64,000 bases of DNA from an uncultured Lachnospiraceae bacterium (GCA_947564735.1 CANOEC010000014.1:1-64000); one strand, 5' to 3'. Counted from the first letter of the stretch, positions 53,476 through 62,620 are shown. Made by a program: numbers and translations. Notes: generated by a model from the sequence alone, not told the origin.

Positions 53476-54897
53476 TTACTCAACAATAACATCCAAATTA
53501 TCAGCTACCTGCTGCTTAAAGTCTGCAATCGCATCTTCACGGGACTTATTGCCTGCCGTGTACTCACGAACCTGATCTCTCCAGTACTGGTTGATTGTCT
53601 CGTCGTACTGTGTAAGGTTTGTACCTTTTGCAAACTGGTTCGCCGGAACAAATGCTTCAAACATGTTCTGTCCGCCGAGGAACTCTACGGAACCGTCAGA
53701 CATTGACATTACCGTGCCGCTTGCTACAGCATCCTTTGTACCGCCTTCGCCGTTCAATGTACCATTCGCCCACTTATACTGAAGCCCTTCCTCTGTGCAG
53801 TCTAATGTAATCCAGTTAATGATTTCGCCGATTGCGTCTGCCTTCTGTGTATCTTTGTTTGCAAGAATCCATGTACCGCCCCAGAAGAAACCGATCGGAG
53901 GCTCACATACTGCCCAGTCACCATATGTTCCCTCTCCGACAGCTTCGCCGCCGCAGTTAGGAGCCATTGTGTAGTTGATCAGCCATGCCGGACCAAAGAA
54001 ACCAAAAATCTCCTTTTCTCCTTCACCCTTCATGTCTGCAAACCATGCATCCTGCCAGTCCTGTGTATCGTTGTGATAGCCATTGTCTTTTAACTTCTTG
54101 GATAAATCAAGGAACTCTTCACGCTTCGGGTCGATGTTCAACTTACCGTCAACAATCCATCCCGTGTCAGAACTGTTTTCCACTGCATGCCAAATATCGC
54201 CGTCACCGGAAACAATACCGTAATTCTTCGCCTTCAACTCTTCTGCCGCTGTAAAGAACTGATCCCAGCCGGGTCCAATCTTCTTAGCGATTTCAGCCGG
54301 GTCATCTGTTCCCCAGACATCCTTCGCGATAGAGCGACGATAGATGAACGCGCCGCCTGTTGCCTGATAACCCAAAGCAACCAGTTTACCGTCAGGATTT
54401 GTTCCGATATCAACTGTATACTGCGCAATGTCTGCTGCCTTTAAGGATGCGTCTACGTCGATTCCCATATCTTCGTAAGGCATTGCGTACTGGCTTGCAT
54501 CACCCTGCGTATACTTTAATACGAAAGCTGCCTCTGCACAGTAAATATCCGGAGCGTCTGCGCCGCCCGCAGCCAGTGCCTGATCCAGAGCAGGCTGATA
54601 TGCGCCGTCCGTGGTAGCAATGATTGTTGTGTTAATGTCATATCCGAAATTCGGATGTGCTTCTACAAACTTGTCAATCATGCCCGGTACTTCGTCTGTG
54701 AAAGCCCAAAGATTGATGGTATTGGAACCACCGCCTGAAGATGTGCTCGCGCTGTCATCTGCCGCACCGGCATCACCAGATTCCGCCGTGCCTGCATTCG
54801 TGTCATTGGTCGCTGCATTTCCGCCGTCATTTCCACAGCCAGCTAAGAGACCGGACACCATACATGCACATAACATACATGCTACTAACTTTTTCAT
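53476..54897 (-). CDS. Extracellular sugar-binding lipoprotein of the xyloside importer
   Basis: The 473-residue family 1 solute-binding protein has a signal peptide with lipobox GLLAGCGND (Cys about 21), a Ser/Ala/Asp-rich linker, and binding-domain features TINLWAFTDEVPGMIDKF and PAWLINYTMAP. AAGAAGGAGGAAG lies before the ATG. It is the first gene of the importer operon and is separated from the permeases by a hairpin. Its promoter region includes a cre-like dyad at 55029-55046. Confidence 0.9.
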   Translation of the reverse strand: MKKLVACMLCACMVSGLLAGCGNDGGNAATNDTNAGTAESGDAGAADDSASTSSGGGSNTINLWAFTDEVPGMIDKFVEAHPNFGYDINTTIIATTDGAYQPALDQALAAGGADAPDIYCAEAAFVLKYTQGDASQYAMPYEDMGIDVDASLKAADIAQYTVDIGTNPDGKLVALGYQATGGAFIYRRSIAKDVWGTDDPAEIAKKIGPGWDQFFTAAEELKAKNYGIVSGDGDIWHAVENSSDTGWIVDGKLNIDPKREEFLDLSKKLKDNGYHNDTQDWQDAWFADMKGEGEKEIFGFFGPAWLINYTMAPNCGGEAVGEGTYGDWAVCEPPIGFFWGGTWILANKDTQKADAIGEIINWITLDCTEEGLQYKWANGTLNGEGGTKDAVASGTVMSMSDGSVEFLGGQNMFEAFVPANQFAKGTNLTQYDETINQYWRDQVREYTAGNKSREDAIADFKQQVADNLDVIVE

Positions 54898-55028
54898 GTT
54901 CTTCCTCCTTCTTACTTCTACAATAAGTTTTTTTGCACCCGTTATCTCATGTGATAACGTAATTTAATTGTAGCATTTATGTTTTTTTATACTTTACACT
55001 TTTTGCGCTTGATTTAACAAATATTGCT

Positions 55029-55046
55029 TATCGAAAACGTTTAACC
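55029..55046 (-). promoter_or_regulatory. cre- or LacI-type operator candidate
   Basis: TCGAAAACGTTTAAC contains the AAACGTTT dyad typical of LacI/GalR-family regulators and CcpA cre sites, about 130 bases upstream of the binding-protein gene. It does not match the full cre consensus. Confidence 0.4.
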
Positions 55047-55073
55047 CGATTATTGTTTGTGAAGTTGCACAAG

Positions 55074-55119
55074 AAAAAAACACCTTTGTGCAGGAGAAAC
55101 CCGCCATTCAAGGTGTTTT
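55074..55119 (-). terminator. Terminator downstream of the rlmD-type gene
   Basis: AACACCTT and AAGGTGTT form the stem; the minus strand ends in TTTTTTT (55074-55080). A T run on the other side makes it potentially bidirectional. Confidence 0.75.
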
Positions 55120-55185
55120 TGCCGAAAAAGTCCGATATTTATTATGCAATTTATTTCATTTTATCCAAAAGTATTTTAGTTAATT

Positions 55186-56400
55186 CTATACTATTTTCCG
55201 CATCTTCTTTTTTAAAATACATACCATTTCAATATCATCCGTAAACGGAAACATATCAACAGGCGTCATCTCCTGCACATGGTATGTCCTCCGGGTAAGA
55301 TACTCCAAATCCCTCGCCAGCGTCTCCAGATTGCAGGATATGTAGACAATCCTCTCCGGCTGCAAACAAAGTAAGGCATCCATAAATTCCTCTGTGCTGC
55401 CGCTTCTGGGCGGGTCCATGAAGACCACGTCTATTTTTTCTCCTGCCTCGGCAAGCTGCCCCATAAACCGTCCTGCGTCATTCTGGTAAATATCCACGTT
55501 TTTGACGCCGTTACGCTTCGCATTGACGACAGCGTCTTTTACCGCCGTCTGGTTTAGCTCCACGCCAATTACCCTTTTCACACGATCCGACACCGCAATT
55601 CCTATAGTCCCAATGCCGCAATAGGCATCAATCACCGTCTCTCTCCCCGAAAGCGACGCGTACGCCATCGCCTGATTGTACAGTTTTTCGGTCTGCACCG
55701 CATTGACCTGATAAAATGATTGCGGTGAGATGCGGAATGTCCTGCCACACAGCCGGTCTTCGATATATCCCTTGCCGTAAAGCACCTGCTGCTTGTCACC
55801 GAGTACCATGCTTGTCCGTTTGTTGTTGACATTCAGGACTATTGTTGTGATCTCAGGATGTAGTTTACATAACTCATTTACGAAATTCTTTTTGGACGGA
55901 AGAACTGGCGACCCTAACACGAGCACAACCATAATCTGACCGGTGACATGTCCTGTCCTGACAAGCACATGACGGAGCAGTCCATAGCCACTGTCCTCAT
56001 CATATGCCTTTATCTTAAAAGCTTTCGCCAGTTTACGGACCGACAAGATAATCTCATCCGCTTTGGCATCTTCTAACAGACAAGAATCCACCGGCACCAC
56101 ATGATGGGTTCCTTCCTCATAGATTCCGGAAACGATCCCCTTTCCTTTATAAAAAGCAAAAGCGGCGTGCACCTTGTTGCGGTAATGCTCCGGATTTTCC
56201 ATACCAATAATCCGATTCACCCTGCCATACTTTTTCAAAAGCCGTTCGGCAGTCTTCTGTTTTTTCTTTAATTGGTCGGCGTAAGGCATTTCTATATACC
56301 GGCATCCGCCACACTTTTTTGATACGGGGCAATTCATCATATCTGCAGTTCTCCCACTCTTTCCATGTTCTCCTGTGTTCTTATATGAAATATCCTTCAT
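55186..56400 (-). CDS. rlmD: 23S rRNA (uracil-C5)-methyltransferase RlmD/RumA family
   Basis: This 404-residue SAM-dependent methyltransferase has an iron-sulfur cysteine cluster near the N-terminus (CPVSKKCGGC plus a later cysteine), SAM motif DAYCGIGTIGIA, catalytic loop FMDPPRSG, nucleophile cysteine in VYISCNLETLARDL and the terminal DMFPFTDDIEMVC. The usual N-terminal TRAM domain is absent or very short, as in some Firmicute paralogues. The exact target uridine (1939 or 747) cannot be told from sequence alone. AGAGGAA precedes the start. Confidence 0.88.
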   Translation of the reverse strand: MKDISYKNTGEHGKSGRTADMMNCPVSKKCGGCRYIEMPYADQLKKKQKTAERLLKKYGRVNRIIGMENPEHYRNKVHAAFAFYKGKGIVSGIYEEGTHHVVPVDSCLLEDAKADEIILSVRKLAKAFKIKAYDEDSGYGLLRHVLVRTGHVTGQIMVVLVLGSPVLPSKKNFVNELCKLHPEITTIVLNVNNKRTSMVLGDKQQVLYGKGYIEDRLCGRTFRISPQSFYQVNAVQTEKLYNQAMAYASLSGRETVIDAYCGIGTIGIAVSDRVKRVIGVELNQTAVKDAVVNAKRNGVKNVDIYQNDAGRFMGQLAEAGEKIDVVFMDPPRSGSTEEFMDALLCLQPERIVYISCNLETLARDLEYLTRRTYHVQEMTPVDMFPFTDDIEMVCILKKKMRKIV

Positions 56401-56451
56401 ATTCCTCTATACGACCTATCATCTTATACCAATCTGAAAAAGTCAATACAT

Positions 56452-56496
56452 AAAAAAACTGCCGCTCATCCGATACATCACCAAATCAGCCGCAGT
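56452..56496 (-). terminator. Terminator after the 89-residue gene
   Basis: GACTGCGGC pairs with GCGGCAGT on the minus strand, followed by seven T residues (56453-56459), just past the stop at 56511. Confidence 0.75.
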
Positions 56497-56510
56497 CCCG
56501 TTTTCCCTTC

Positions 56511-56780
56511 TTATGAAATCTTCTCACAGTCAATCCCTTCCAGCAGACCGCTTGCAAGTCCGCTGTCCGCCTCGTTAATGCAAATCGTAAACTCACTCCT
56601 CGCTTTGCCGGCGCTGCCCAAAAATCGCTGCCACAACTTCTTCTCCTGCCACTCCACAAAGAAAGAAATGCGGTTTGTGACAAGCCGTTTTTCCAGCTTA
56701 TCCTTGCTCTCGATACCGTAAACCTTGCATAAGGGAATCTCGTGATTAAAAAACATTGCGTTAAAGTTGATTGCTTCCAC
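56511..56780 (-). CDS. Small protein of unknown function
   Basis: The 89-residue protein starts at a GTG preceded by TGGAGGTGG. It has a mixed alpha/beta look (INFNAMFFNHEIPLCKVYGI, RISFFVEWQEKKLWQRFLGS, FTICINEADSG) and no membrane segment. I do not recognise the family. A strong terminator follows, so it is a separate unit. Confidence 0.6.
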   Translation of the reverse strand: MEAINFNAMFFNHEIPLCKVYGIESKDKLEKRLVTNRISFFVEWQEKKLWQRFLGSAGKARSEFTICINEADSGLASGLLEGIDCEKIS

Positions 56781-56983
56781 AATACCACCTCCATAAAACT
56801 AAATCGTGGTCTTTCTCTTCTCTGCTATATTTTGGCTTTATGTTAACTTGCACGTTCATTATACCCTACATAATGTGGAAAAATCAACCTATTCTGACAT
56901 TTTCTACAATTTGACTAAATATTTATGTAAATCTTGTGTACATTTCCTTGTGACAGATGAAATATTCGCATGTCAGCCGAATT

Positions 56984-57292
56984 TTAATATGCAATTTCCG
57001 TCCATGGGCGCTTCAGTCTGTCCAGCCAGTAGTCTTTGCGGCTCTCATACTGCTCGTTGAGCCAGTCCGCCGCCTGTCCGACGCCATCCGCCGTCAGCGG
57101 CACATCAATCGACTCCCTTAAATGTTCCGGCGTGCGCAGCATATTAAGCGGCTCCGGCCATATCGTCACCCGAATGACGTCCTCCTCACCCTTTCGTACC
57201 TTCTTAAGCATATAGCGCATACCTTCCATGCTGCCGGAGTATTCTTCTTTCTTAATATAATTAAGCGGATGAAATGTCTCTTTGTCTATCAT
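56984..57292 (-). CDS. Small protein of unknown function
   Basis: The 102-residue protein begins MIDKETFHPLNYIKKEEYSG and has the segments MRYMLKKVRKGEEDVIRVTI and LTADGVGQAADWLNEQYESR. It resembles a conserved small Lachnospiraceae protein but shows no catalytic motif that I can name. AAAGGAG precedes the start. It stands alone downstream of the tRNA gene. Confidence 0.6.
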   Translation of the reverse strand: MIDKETFHPLNYIKKEEYSGSMEGMRYMLKKVRKGEEDVIRVTIWPEPLNMLRTPEHLRESIDVPLTADGVGQAADWLNEQYESRKDYWLDRLKRPWTEIAY

Positions 57293-57358
57293 GGTAAACT
57301 CCTTTACAGATACATATGATATCTAATACATCCCTCTATATAAACTATATATAAATAA

Positions 57359-57406
57359 GAAAAGCCTTGAACCACTACTTTATACATAGCGTTCACAGGC
57401 TTTTCC
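57359..57406 (-). terminator. Terminator downstream of the tRNA-Pro gene
   Basis: AAAAGCCTGTGAAC pairs with GTTCAAGGCTTTT on the minus strand, ending in TTTTC. It is placed 6 bases beyond the tRNA 3' end. Confidence 0.75.
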
Positions 57407-57411
57407 TCATA

Positions 57412-57484
57412 TCGGAATGACAAGACTTGAACTTGCGACCTCTACTTCCCTAAAGTAGCGCTCTACCACCTGAGCCACATCCCG
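57412..57484 (-). tRNA. tRNA-Pro(AGG)
   Basis: The 73-base cloverleaf has acceptor stem CGGGATG/CATTCCG with one G-T pair, D arm GCTC/GAGC with loop AGGTGGTA, anticodon stem CTACT/AGTAG with loop TTAGGGA (anticodon AGG, G37), and T arm GCAAG/CTTGT with loop TTCAAGT. The C1-G72 pair and the A discriminator base suit proline. No CCA is encoded. A34 would be read as inosine or as A depending on a TadA-type deaminase. Confidence 0.9.
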
Positions 57485-57528
57485 AAAGCAGTTATCATTA
57501 TAACCAATTATCGGGAAAATTGCAAGCA

Positions 57529-58893
57529 CTATTTCTTCCGATCCATAAATTCTTCAAAATCCCTCTGCGAAATGGGTTTGGAGAAATAATATCCCTGTTG
57601 AATCTGACAGCCCACTTCCTTCAGATAATCGCTCTGCTCAATCGTTTCAACGCCCTCGCACAGTGAAGTGATGCTAAGGCGTTTCGCCATATCCACTACA
57701 CAGGAAATAATAATCTTATCACTTTCCTGCAAATCCATATCCTTTAAAAATACCTTGTCTAACTTAATGATATCGATCGGTAGCCTGCTTAACAGATTCA
57801 AGGATGAATAGCCGGAACCGAAATCATCCATAGAAACCCTCGTTCCTAACTTATGTAAACCTTTCACCAGTTCAAGCGCGCGCTCCGTATTGTCAAGATA
57901 GATACTCTCCGTCAACTCAAATTCAATCATGCCGGCTGGTATCTGAAACTCTTCAAACAGCTCCTGTATGTATTTCAGAATATTCATCTTATTCAGATGC
58001 ACGCGGGATACATTCAGGGAAATCGGAACCATGTTCTTACCGGCGGTCATCCGCTCTGCCACAAACTTAAAGACCTCTCTGTAAACGTAATAGTCTACAT
58101 CCACCACCTGCCCGCTCCGTTCGATCAGCGGTATGAACTGGTCCGGGTAGATAAAAGAGCCATCCGGCTTCTGCCAGCGTACAAGCGCCTCCGCACCAAT
58201 CAGCCTGAGCGTATCCGTCTCTATCTTTGGCTGATAATATACTTGAAATTCATGATTCGCGATTGCCTTCGGAACCCGGGAGGTAATCTCCACCTCCCGT
58301 TTGATTCCCTCCATCATACTGCTGTCAAACAGGATGCAGCAGTCCTCATCCATCTCCTTCGCAACTTTTCTTGCCAGATTCGCGTTAGACACCACAGTCT
58401 CGGCATCCAGACTCCTGCTGTTCTTATCAATGATAGTGATGCCGGTACAAAATTGCAGTCTGCTGTTTAAATACTTTTCTCGGAATTTCGCTTCTCTTTC
58501 CAAATTAACAGAATGAATATAATCCCTAAAAGCCTCGTTGGTCAAATCCTCACGCAGGAAATTCGCCGTCACAAAATTATCCGAATACACTCTGGAACAG
58601 CATATGAGGCGTACACTGTTCTTCATGATTTCCGCCACAAAATCTTTGAGCAGCACATCTCCCACCTGATACCCATATGTGTCATTGATGTATTTGAAAT
58701 ATTTGATATCCGTATATACAATCGCAATACGCCTGTCACCGATTTCCCCGATACCTTTCTCCAGCTTTTCAAGGAAAACTTCATATTTATCCAGTCCGGT
58801 CAAAGAATCCCGCATCAACAACTGTTCTGCCGACAATGTTTCCTGCCCGTCTGTCTGTTCTATCAATGAATCTTTTATCCCTGTCGTTTCCAA
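57529..58893 (-). CDS. Degenerate-GGDEF / EAL phosphodiesterase
   Basis: The product is about 454 residues. The N-terminal GGDEF-like domain keeps DSLTGLDKYEVF but has YSDNF where GGDEF should be, so it cannot make c-di-GMP. The EAL domain is complete: GAEALVRW, LNVSRVHL, FELTESIY, MDDFGSGYSSLN, IIKLDKVF, CEGVET and QGYYFSKP. It should hydrolyse c-di-GMP. A TTG at 58893 with AGGAGAAGAG upstream is the likely start; an ATG at 58980 would overlap pepD and lacks a ribosome site. No transmembrane sensor is attached. Confidence 0.85.
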   Translation of the reverse strand: METTGIKDSLIEQTDGQETLSAEQLLMRDSLTGLDKYEVFLEKLEKGIGEIGDRRIAIVYTDIKYFKYINDTYGYQVGDVLLKDFVAEIMKNSVRLICCSRVYSDNFVTANFLREDLTNEAFRDYIHSVNLEREAKFREKYLNSRLQFCTGITIIDKNSRSLDAETVVSNANLARKVAKEMDEDCCILFDSSMMEGIKREVEITSRVPKAIANHEFQVYYQPKIETDTLRLIGAEALVRWQKPDGSFIYPDQFIPLIERSGQVVDVDYYVYREVFKFVAERMTAGKNMVPISLNVSRVHLNKMNILKYIQELFEEFQIPAGMIEFELTESIYLDNTERALELVKGLHKLGTRVSMDDFGSGYSSLNLLSRLPIDIIKLDKVFLKDMDLQESDKIIISCVVDMAKRLSITSLCEGVETIEQSDYLKEVGCQIQQGYYFSKPISQRDFEEFMDRKK

Positions 58894-58943
58894 AACTCTT
58901 CTCCTATCCGCTTCCCTCTGCCGCCGTCCAAAACCCGGCGCCT

Positions 58944-60395
58944 CTAGCGATACGAAAGAACCGCAAGCAGATACTTCCACATTCTCTGTACAGAAGCAAT
59001 GTCAATACTTTCTTCCGCCGTATGCACATGTGACATATCCGGTCCAATCGACACACAGTCCAGACCTTCTATCTTTGCCGCAAGGATTCCGCACTCCACC
59101 CCTGCATGGATTGCCTCCAAAACCGGCTTCTTTCCGTACATCTTCTCATAGACCGCCACTATAATATCCCTAAGCGGGGATTCTGCACGATACGCCCAGC
59201 CGGTATAGGAATTTCTGACTTTTGCCGCTGCGCCCGCGTCTTTTGCAATCTCCTGCATCTGCACGCACAACTGTTCCCTCTCTGCATCAACGGAACTTCT
59301 GACGGCATAGGATAACATCAGCTTATCCTGTTCCATCGTAACAACTCCCAGATTCAGCGAAGTCTGCACCAGTCCTTCCAGCTCTTTGCTCATGGCGACG
59401 ATGCCGTTCGGAAGCCTGCACAGACAATCAAGCGCCTGCACGGTAGATACCGCATCATAGCAGTCATCCTGCCAAGCCGCCTCGCTGCATGCTGCCGCAA
59501 AATCCGGGTCTTTGTCTCCAAGTTCCTGACAAATAGCTCTTTCATACTCTTTTACAAGGTCAACAACCCGCTCTTTCTTATTTATGTCAATCGCTATGAC
59601 TGCCTCCGCCTCCCGCGGAATCGCATTATCCGCCAGACCGCCTTTCATGGAAGCCATGTGTACATCAAACTGCTCCGACAAGCCCTTCAGAATGCGTCCC
59701 AGCAGACAGTTTGCATTGCCTCTGCCCTTGTCAATCTCAATGCCGGAATGTCCGCCCTGCAGACCTTTGACTGTAAGCTTCACAAACTGCAACGTACCCG
59801 CCTCTGCCTTTTCGCGGTTTAAAGGAAGCTCCACGTCTACTCTGGCGCCTCCTGCACAGCTTGTAATGATAATGCCTTCTTCCTCCTGATCCAGATTGAT
59901 GAGCCGCCTGCCGCGCAGCATGGACAAATCAATGCCCTTCGCCCCTTCCATTCCGGTCTCCTCGTCCACCGTCAGGACAACTTCCAGACGCGGATGACTG
60001 ATATCGTCCGCATCCAGCAGCGCAAGCACATAGGCGATTGCAATGCCATCATCACCTCCAAGGCTTGTTCCTTTGGCATGAATCCGGTTATCCTCCACAT
60101 ACAACTGCAAAGGATCCTTCGTCATATCAATATCGCACTCCGGCGTCTTCACGGCAACCATATCCATATGTCCCTGCAGGATATAAGGTTCTTCCTTCTC
60201 ATACCCCTCTGATGCTTCTTTGATGATAATAATATTGTACAAATCATCCTGTATGCAAGTAAGCCCTCTGTCTGTAGCAAACTTTTTCAAATAATCGCTG
60301 ATTTGTCTGACATTGCCGGAACCGTGGGGAATCCGGGTAATTTCCTCAAAATAATAAAATACATTCTGTGGTTCTAATCCATCCAAAACTCTCAT
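58944..60395 (-). CDS. pepD: Aminoacyl-histidine dipeptidase
   Basis: This 483-residue M20-family peptidase hydrolyses Xaa-His dipeptides in the cytoplasm. Motifs: GHMDMVAVK, GTSLGGDDGIAIAYVL, VDEETGMEG, LINLDQEEEG, GGHSGIEIDKGRGNA and the C-terminal IHAGVECGIL with DMSHVHTAEES. Metal ligands and catalytic residues are present, and length is normal for PepD. GGAGAG precedes the start. The EAL gene lies downstream in the same direction. Confidence 0.93.
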   Translation of the reverse strand: MRVLDGLEPQNVFYYFEEITRIPHGSGNVRQISDYLKKFATDRGLTCIQDDLYNIIIIKEASEGYEKEEPYILQGHMDMVAVKTPECDIDMTKDPLQLYVEDNRIHAKGTSLGGDDGIAIAYVLALLDADDISHPRLEVVLTVDEETGMEGAKGIDLSMLRGRRLINLDQEEEGIIITSCAGGARVDVELPLNREKAEAGTLQFVKLTVKGLQGGHSGIEIDKGRGNANCLLGRILKGLSEQFDVHMASMKGGLADNAIPREAEAVIAIDINKKERVVDLVKEYERAICQELGDKDPDFAAACSEAAWQDDCYDAVSTVQALDCLCRLPNGIVAMSKELEGLVQTSLNLGVVTMEQDKLMLSYAVRSSVDAEREQLCVQMQEIAKDAGAAAKVRNSYTGWAYRAESPLRDIIVAVYEKMYGKKPVLEAIHAGVECGILAAKIEGLDCVSIGPDMSHVHTAEESIDIASVQRMWKYLLAVLSYR

Positions 60396-60516
60396 GACTA
60401 CTCTCCATTCCGAAGCGTTTCAACGACTCCTGTCAGTTGTATTATGTCAACCTACGTACATGCGCCGCAGGCGTCTTTATATGTATTGTACCATAATTTT
60501 CATATTTTACACTACC

Positions 60517-60548
60517 CAAAAAAAAGATAGCGGAAACCACTATCTTTT
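60517..60548 (-). terminator. Terminator of the PadR/FtsW-like operon
   Basis: AAAAGATAG pairs with CTATCTTTT and the minus strand ends in T residues. It overlaps the last codons of the gene at 60540. Confidence 0.75.
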
Positions 60549-61892
60549 CTCTAGCTTAATATTCACCTTTAATCTCCATCCCCGCTGTTCTGACGGCTCC
60601 TGCGTTACAATCCTCTCGTTTCTGTAGATACTGAGCAGCAGTCCGATAATCGCCGCATAAGTGATTGCCGTACACGCTCCCTGTGACAGAAACGGAAACT
60701 GCATACTGCTTATCAGATAATACCCGCTGTTCATCAGAATCCCCTCCGTACAGTTTGCGAAAAGCACCACGAAACACGCCGCTGCTATCATAAAGCCGAG
60801 CTGGTTTCTCTGGCGTCTGACAATCTGAAACGCCCGTATGATAACTGCCGTAAACGCCAAGACGACAAGAATCCCCGCTAGAATTCCATATTCACATATG
60901 ACTTGAAAAAGCACAAAGGGTTCTGTCGGAAACGGCATCTCCCCGCCAATTAAGGTTCCATCCATAAAAGCATCTGACGCCCCGATGAATTTTACCGTCT
61001 TAAGCGTATTGCGTATCCACATATAAGTATAGCCGGCGCCCTCGGCATATTTCTCCGGTTGCAGCCATCCAAGCAGTCTTTGTGTCTTAAATCCATTCTC
61101 CCATCCGGGTCTGTAAACCCCAAACACAAATACCGCCGCCGTAAACAGCGCAAACACCCCTGCAAAGAACAGAAACAGCGTCCTTTTGCCAGCACCAAAC
61201 CACCCTTTCCACACCGCAATCACAAAAAGCACCGTACACATCAGACAGATGTGTATCATCATATGTATGGAAATAGCCCCTGCGAGCAGTGTGGTAACAA
61301 TCATCATCGCAATCGCTGCCGCAACTGCAGCGTATCCTCTTCTCCGCAGCCGGTATAAGATTCCCGCATAAACCGGAACATACAGATAGAGCAGCATAAA
61401 AGAAATCGACACAGTCCCCTTGCGCGCCGCCACTGCCGTGCTGCAATAGACTATAATTGTCAAAAACACATAGATTCCGTAAGCATAACGCCCAATAAAA
61501 GTATAATCCAGAAAATACATACCCGCCATTACCCCGAAGGATAACAAAAGGATAATCCGCTGTCTCGTCAGATATTCCGGGTGCTGCGCCATCCCCTCCG
61601 CATTTACCGCGCAGAGCAGAAAATATCCTAAAATGCTAAATACAAATGCCATGCCAATCATCTTATAATCTATCTGCGGGCGGTGAATCCTGTCCAGTTC
61701 CACTCCGACCGCCACCGGATCGCCCATCTCCTGCACCGCTTTTCTGACCGCCTCCTCATGGGCTTCCCCTGCCTCCTCATAGGCTGCGGTCTGATCTGCG
61801 ATATGGTCTGCCAGCTCCCGTTCAATACCGGCACGCGCCCTTATACATCGAATCTGTTCGGTAACATTCTTAATAAACTGTTCCTCCGTCAT
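60540..61892 (-). CDS. HAAS-domain fused to FtsW/RodA-like (SEDS) membrane protein
   Basis: The 450-residue protein has an N-terminal helical HAAS/permease-prefix domain (about residues 1-70: IRARAGIERELADHIADQTA, AVQEMGDPVAVGVELDRIHR). About ten membrane helices with the pattern of FtsW/RodA/SpoVE proteins follow, including the final YYLISSMQFPFLSQGACTAI, a SEDS-like end. HAAS domains are known to pair with PadR regulators, and the padR gene overlaps this start by four bases (ATGA). Its role could be in cell-wall synthesis or a membrane-stress module; catalytic residues were not verified. The basic C-terminal tail is cytoplasmic. Confidence 0.75.
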   Translation of the reverse strand: MTEEQFIKNVTEQIRCIRARAGIERELADHIADQTAAYEEAGEAHEEAVRKAVQEMGDPVAVGVELDRIHRPQIDYKMIGMAFVFSILGYFLLCAVNAEGMAQHPEYLTRQRIILLLSFGVMAGMYFLDYTFIGRYAYGIYVFLTIIVYCSTAVAARKGTVSISFMLLYLYVPVYAGILYRLRRRGYAAVAAAIAMMIVTTLLAGAISIHMMIHICLMCTVLFVIAVWKGWFGAGKRTLFLFFAGVFALFTAAVFVFGVYRPGWENGFKTQRLLGWLQPEKYAEGAGYTYMWIRNTLKTVKFIGASDAFMDGTLIGGEMPFPTEPFVLFQVICEYGILAGILVVLAFTAVIIRAFQIVRRQRNQLGFMIAAACFVVLFANCTEGILMNSGYYLISSMQFPFLSQGACTAITYAAIIGLLLSIYRNERIVTQEPSEQRGWRLKVNIKLEKR

Positions 61893-62221
61893 AATACCGC
61901 CTCCCATAGTACGTTAAGCACTGCAGCCTGATACTCCTGCCACTCTTCTTTTCTGGACTGTAAATACTTTCTTCCCGCCTTCGTAATGCTGTAATATCTG
62001 CGCTGCTTCCCGTTCACCTCACTCTCATAGGAAATCAGATAATTCTTCGCCTCCAGAGAATGGAGCAGCGGATAAAGTGTTCCCGCTTTTAACATAAAGA
62101 CATTGTTTGACTTCTTCTGCAGCGTCTCAATCATCTCATATCCGTACATATCTTTGTCTTCCAGTAAACGGAGTAAAAGCATGGACGTGCTTCCCGAAAT
62201 CAATGCTTTATCTATCGCCAT
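61889..62221 (-). CDS. PadR-family repressor
   Basis: The 110-residue winged-helix protein has LLLLRLLEDKDMYGYEMIET, recognition region KAGTLYPLLHSLEAKNYL and the wing RRYYSITKAGRKYLQ. It controls genes encoding HAAS-domain membrane proteins, here the SEDS-like gene it overlaps. Two dyad sites in its own promoter (62355-62408) suggest autorepression. GGAGGCTGTACT precedes the start. Confidence 0.9.
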   Translation of the reverse strand: MAIDKALISGSTSMLLLRLLEDKDMYGYEMIETLQKKSNNVFMLKAGTLYPLLHSLEAKNYLISYESEVNGKQRRYYSITKAGRKYLQSRKEEWQEYQAAVLNVLWEAVL

Positions 62222-62354
62222 AGTACAGCCTCCTTTCTATCCTGACTGTGTGTATGAATCCGTGTCGCCACCAGTTATCCTTATATTTCACGATGTATGC
62301 GACTGCATGGATATTGCCGTTGGATATGTAGATGGGTGATGTACCTCTGCCATT

Positions 62355-62413
62355 ATATATAGATTATCTACATATTCTGTTCTTATTATATGTAGATAAT
62401 CTATATATGTCAA
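62355..62413 (-). promoter_or_regulatory. Consensus promoter with two inverted PadR operator copies
   Basis: On the minus strand TTGACA (62408-62413) and TATAAT (62385-62390) are 17 bases apart, both perfect. The spacer carries TAGATTATCTA, and an inverted copy lies downstream (21-bp arms 62355-62375 and 62388-62408). The padR start follows about 135 bases later. The remainder of 62222-62620 shows only the rplT terminator. Confidence 0.8.
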
Positions 62414-62551
62414 GTAAAAATCACCGGCGCACCTTTTTATACAAGTACACCTTTTGACGTCCGAATCCTATAAACACAAGAAAATCCGCTTCGCAGATTA
62501 TCTTGGGAAGACCCTTCAGTTCTTCCACTTTTGTCGAAATATCTACAGCAT

Positions 62552-62581
62552 AAAAAAGAGACACGGCGTTCTGCCATGTCC
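62552..62581 (-). terminator. Terminator of the infC-rpmI-rplT operon
   Basis: GACATGGC pairs with GCCGTGTC, one mismatch, followed by TCTTTTTT on the minus strand, about 40 bases after the rplT stop. Confidence 0.75.
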
Positions 62582-62620
62582 CTTTACTTTTCTATATCCA
62601 ATTCAAATGCACTTTCGTCC

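Noticed and set aside
56984-57292. GNAT acetyltransferase assignment for the 102-residue protein
   Set aside because: At 102 residues it lacks the acetyl-CoA-binding RxxGxG/A motif, so the family name is not supported.
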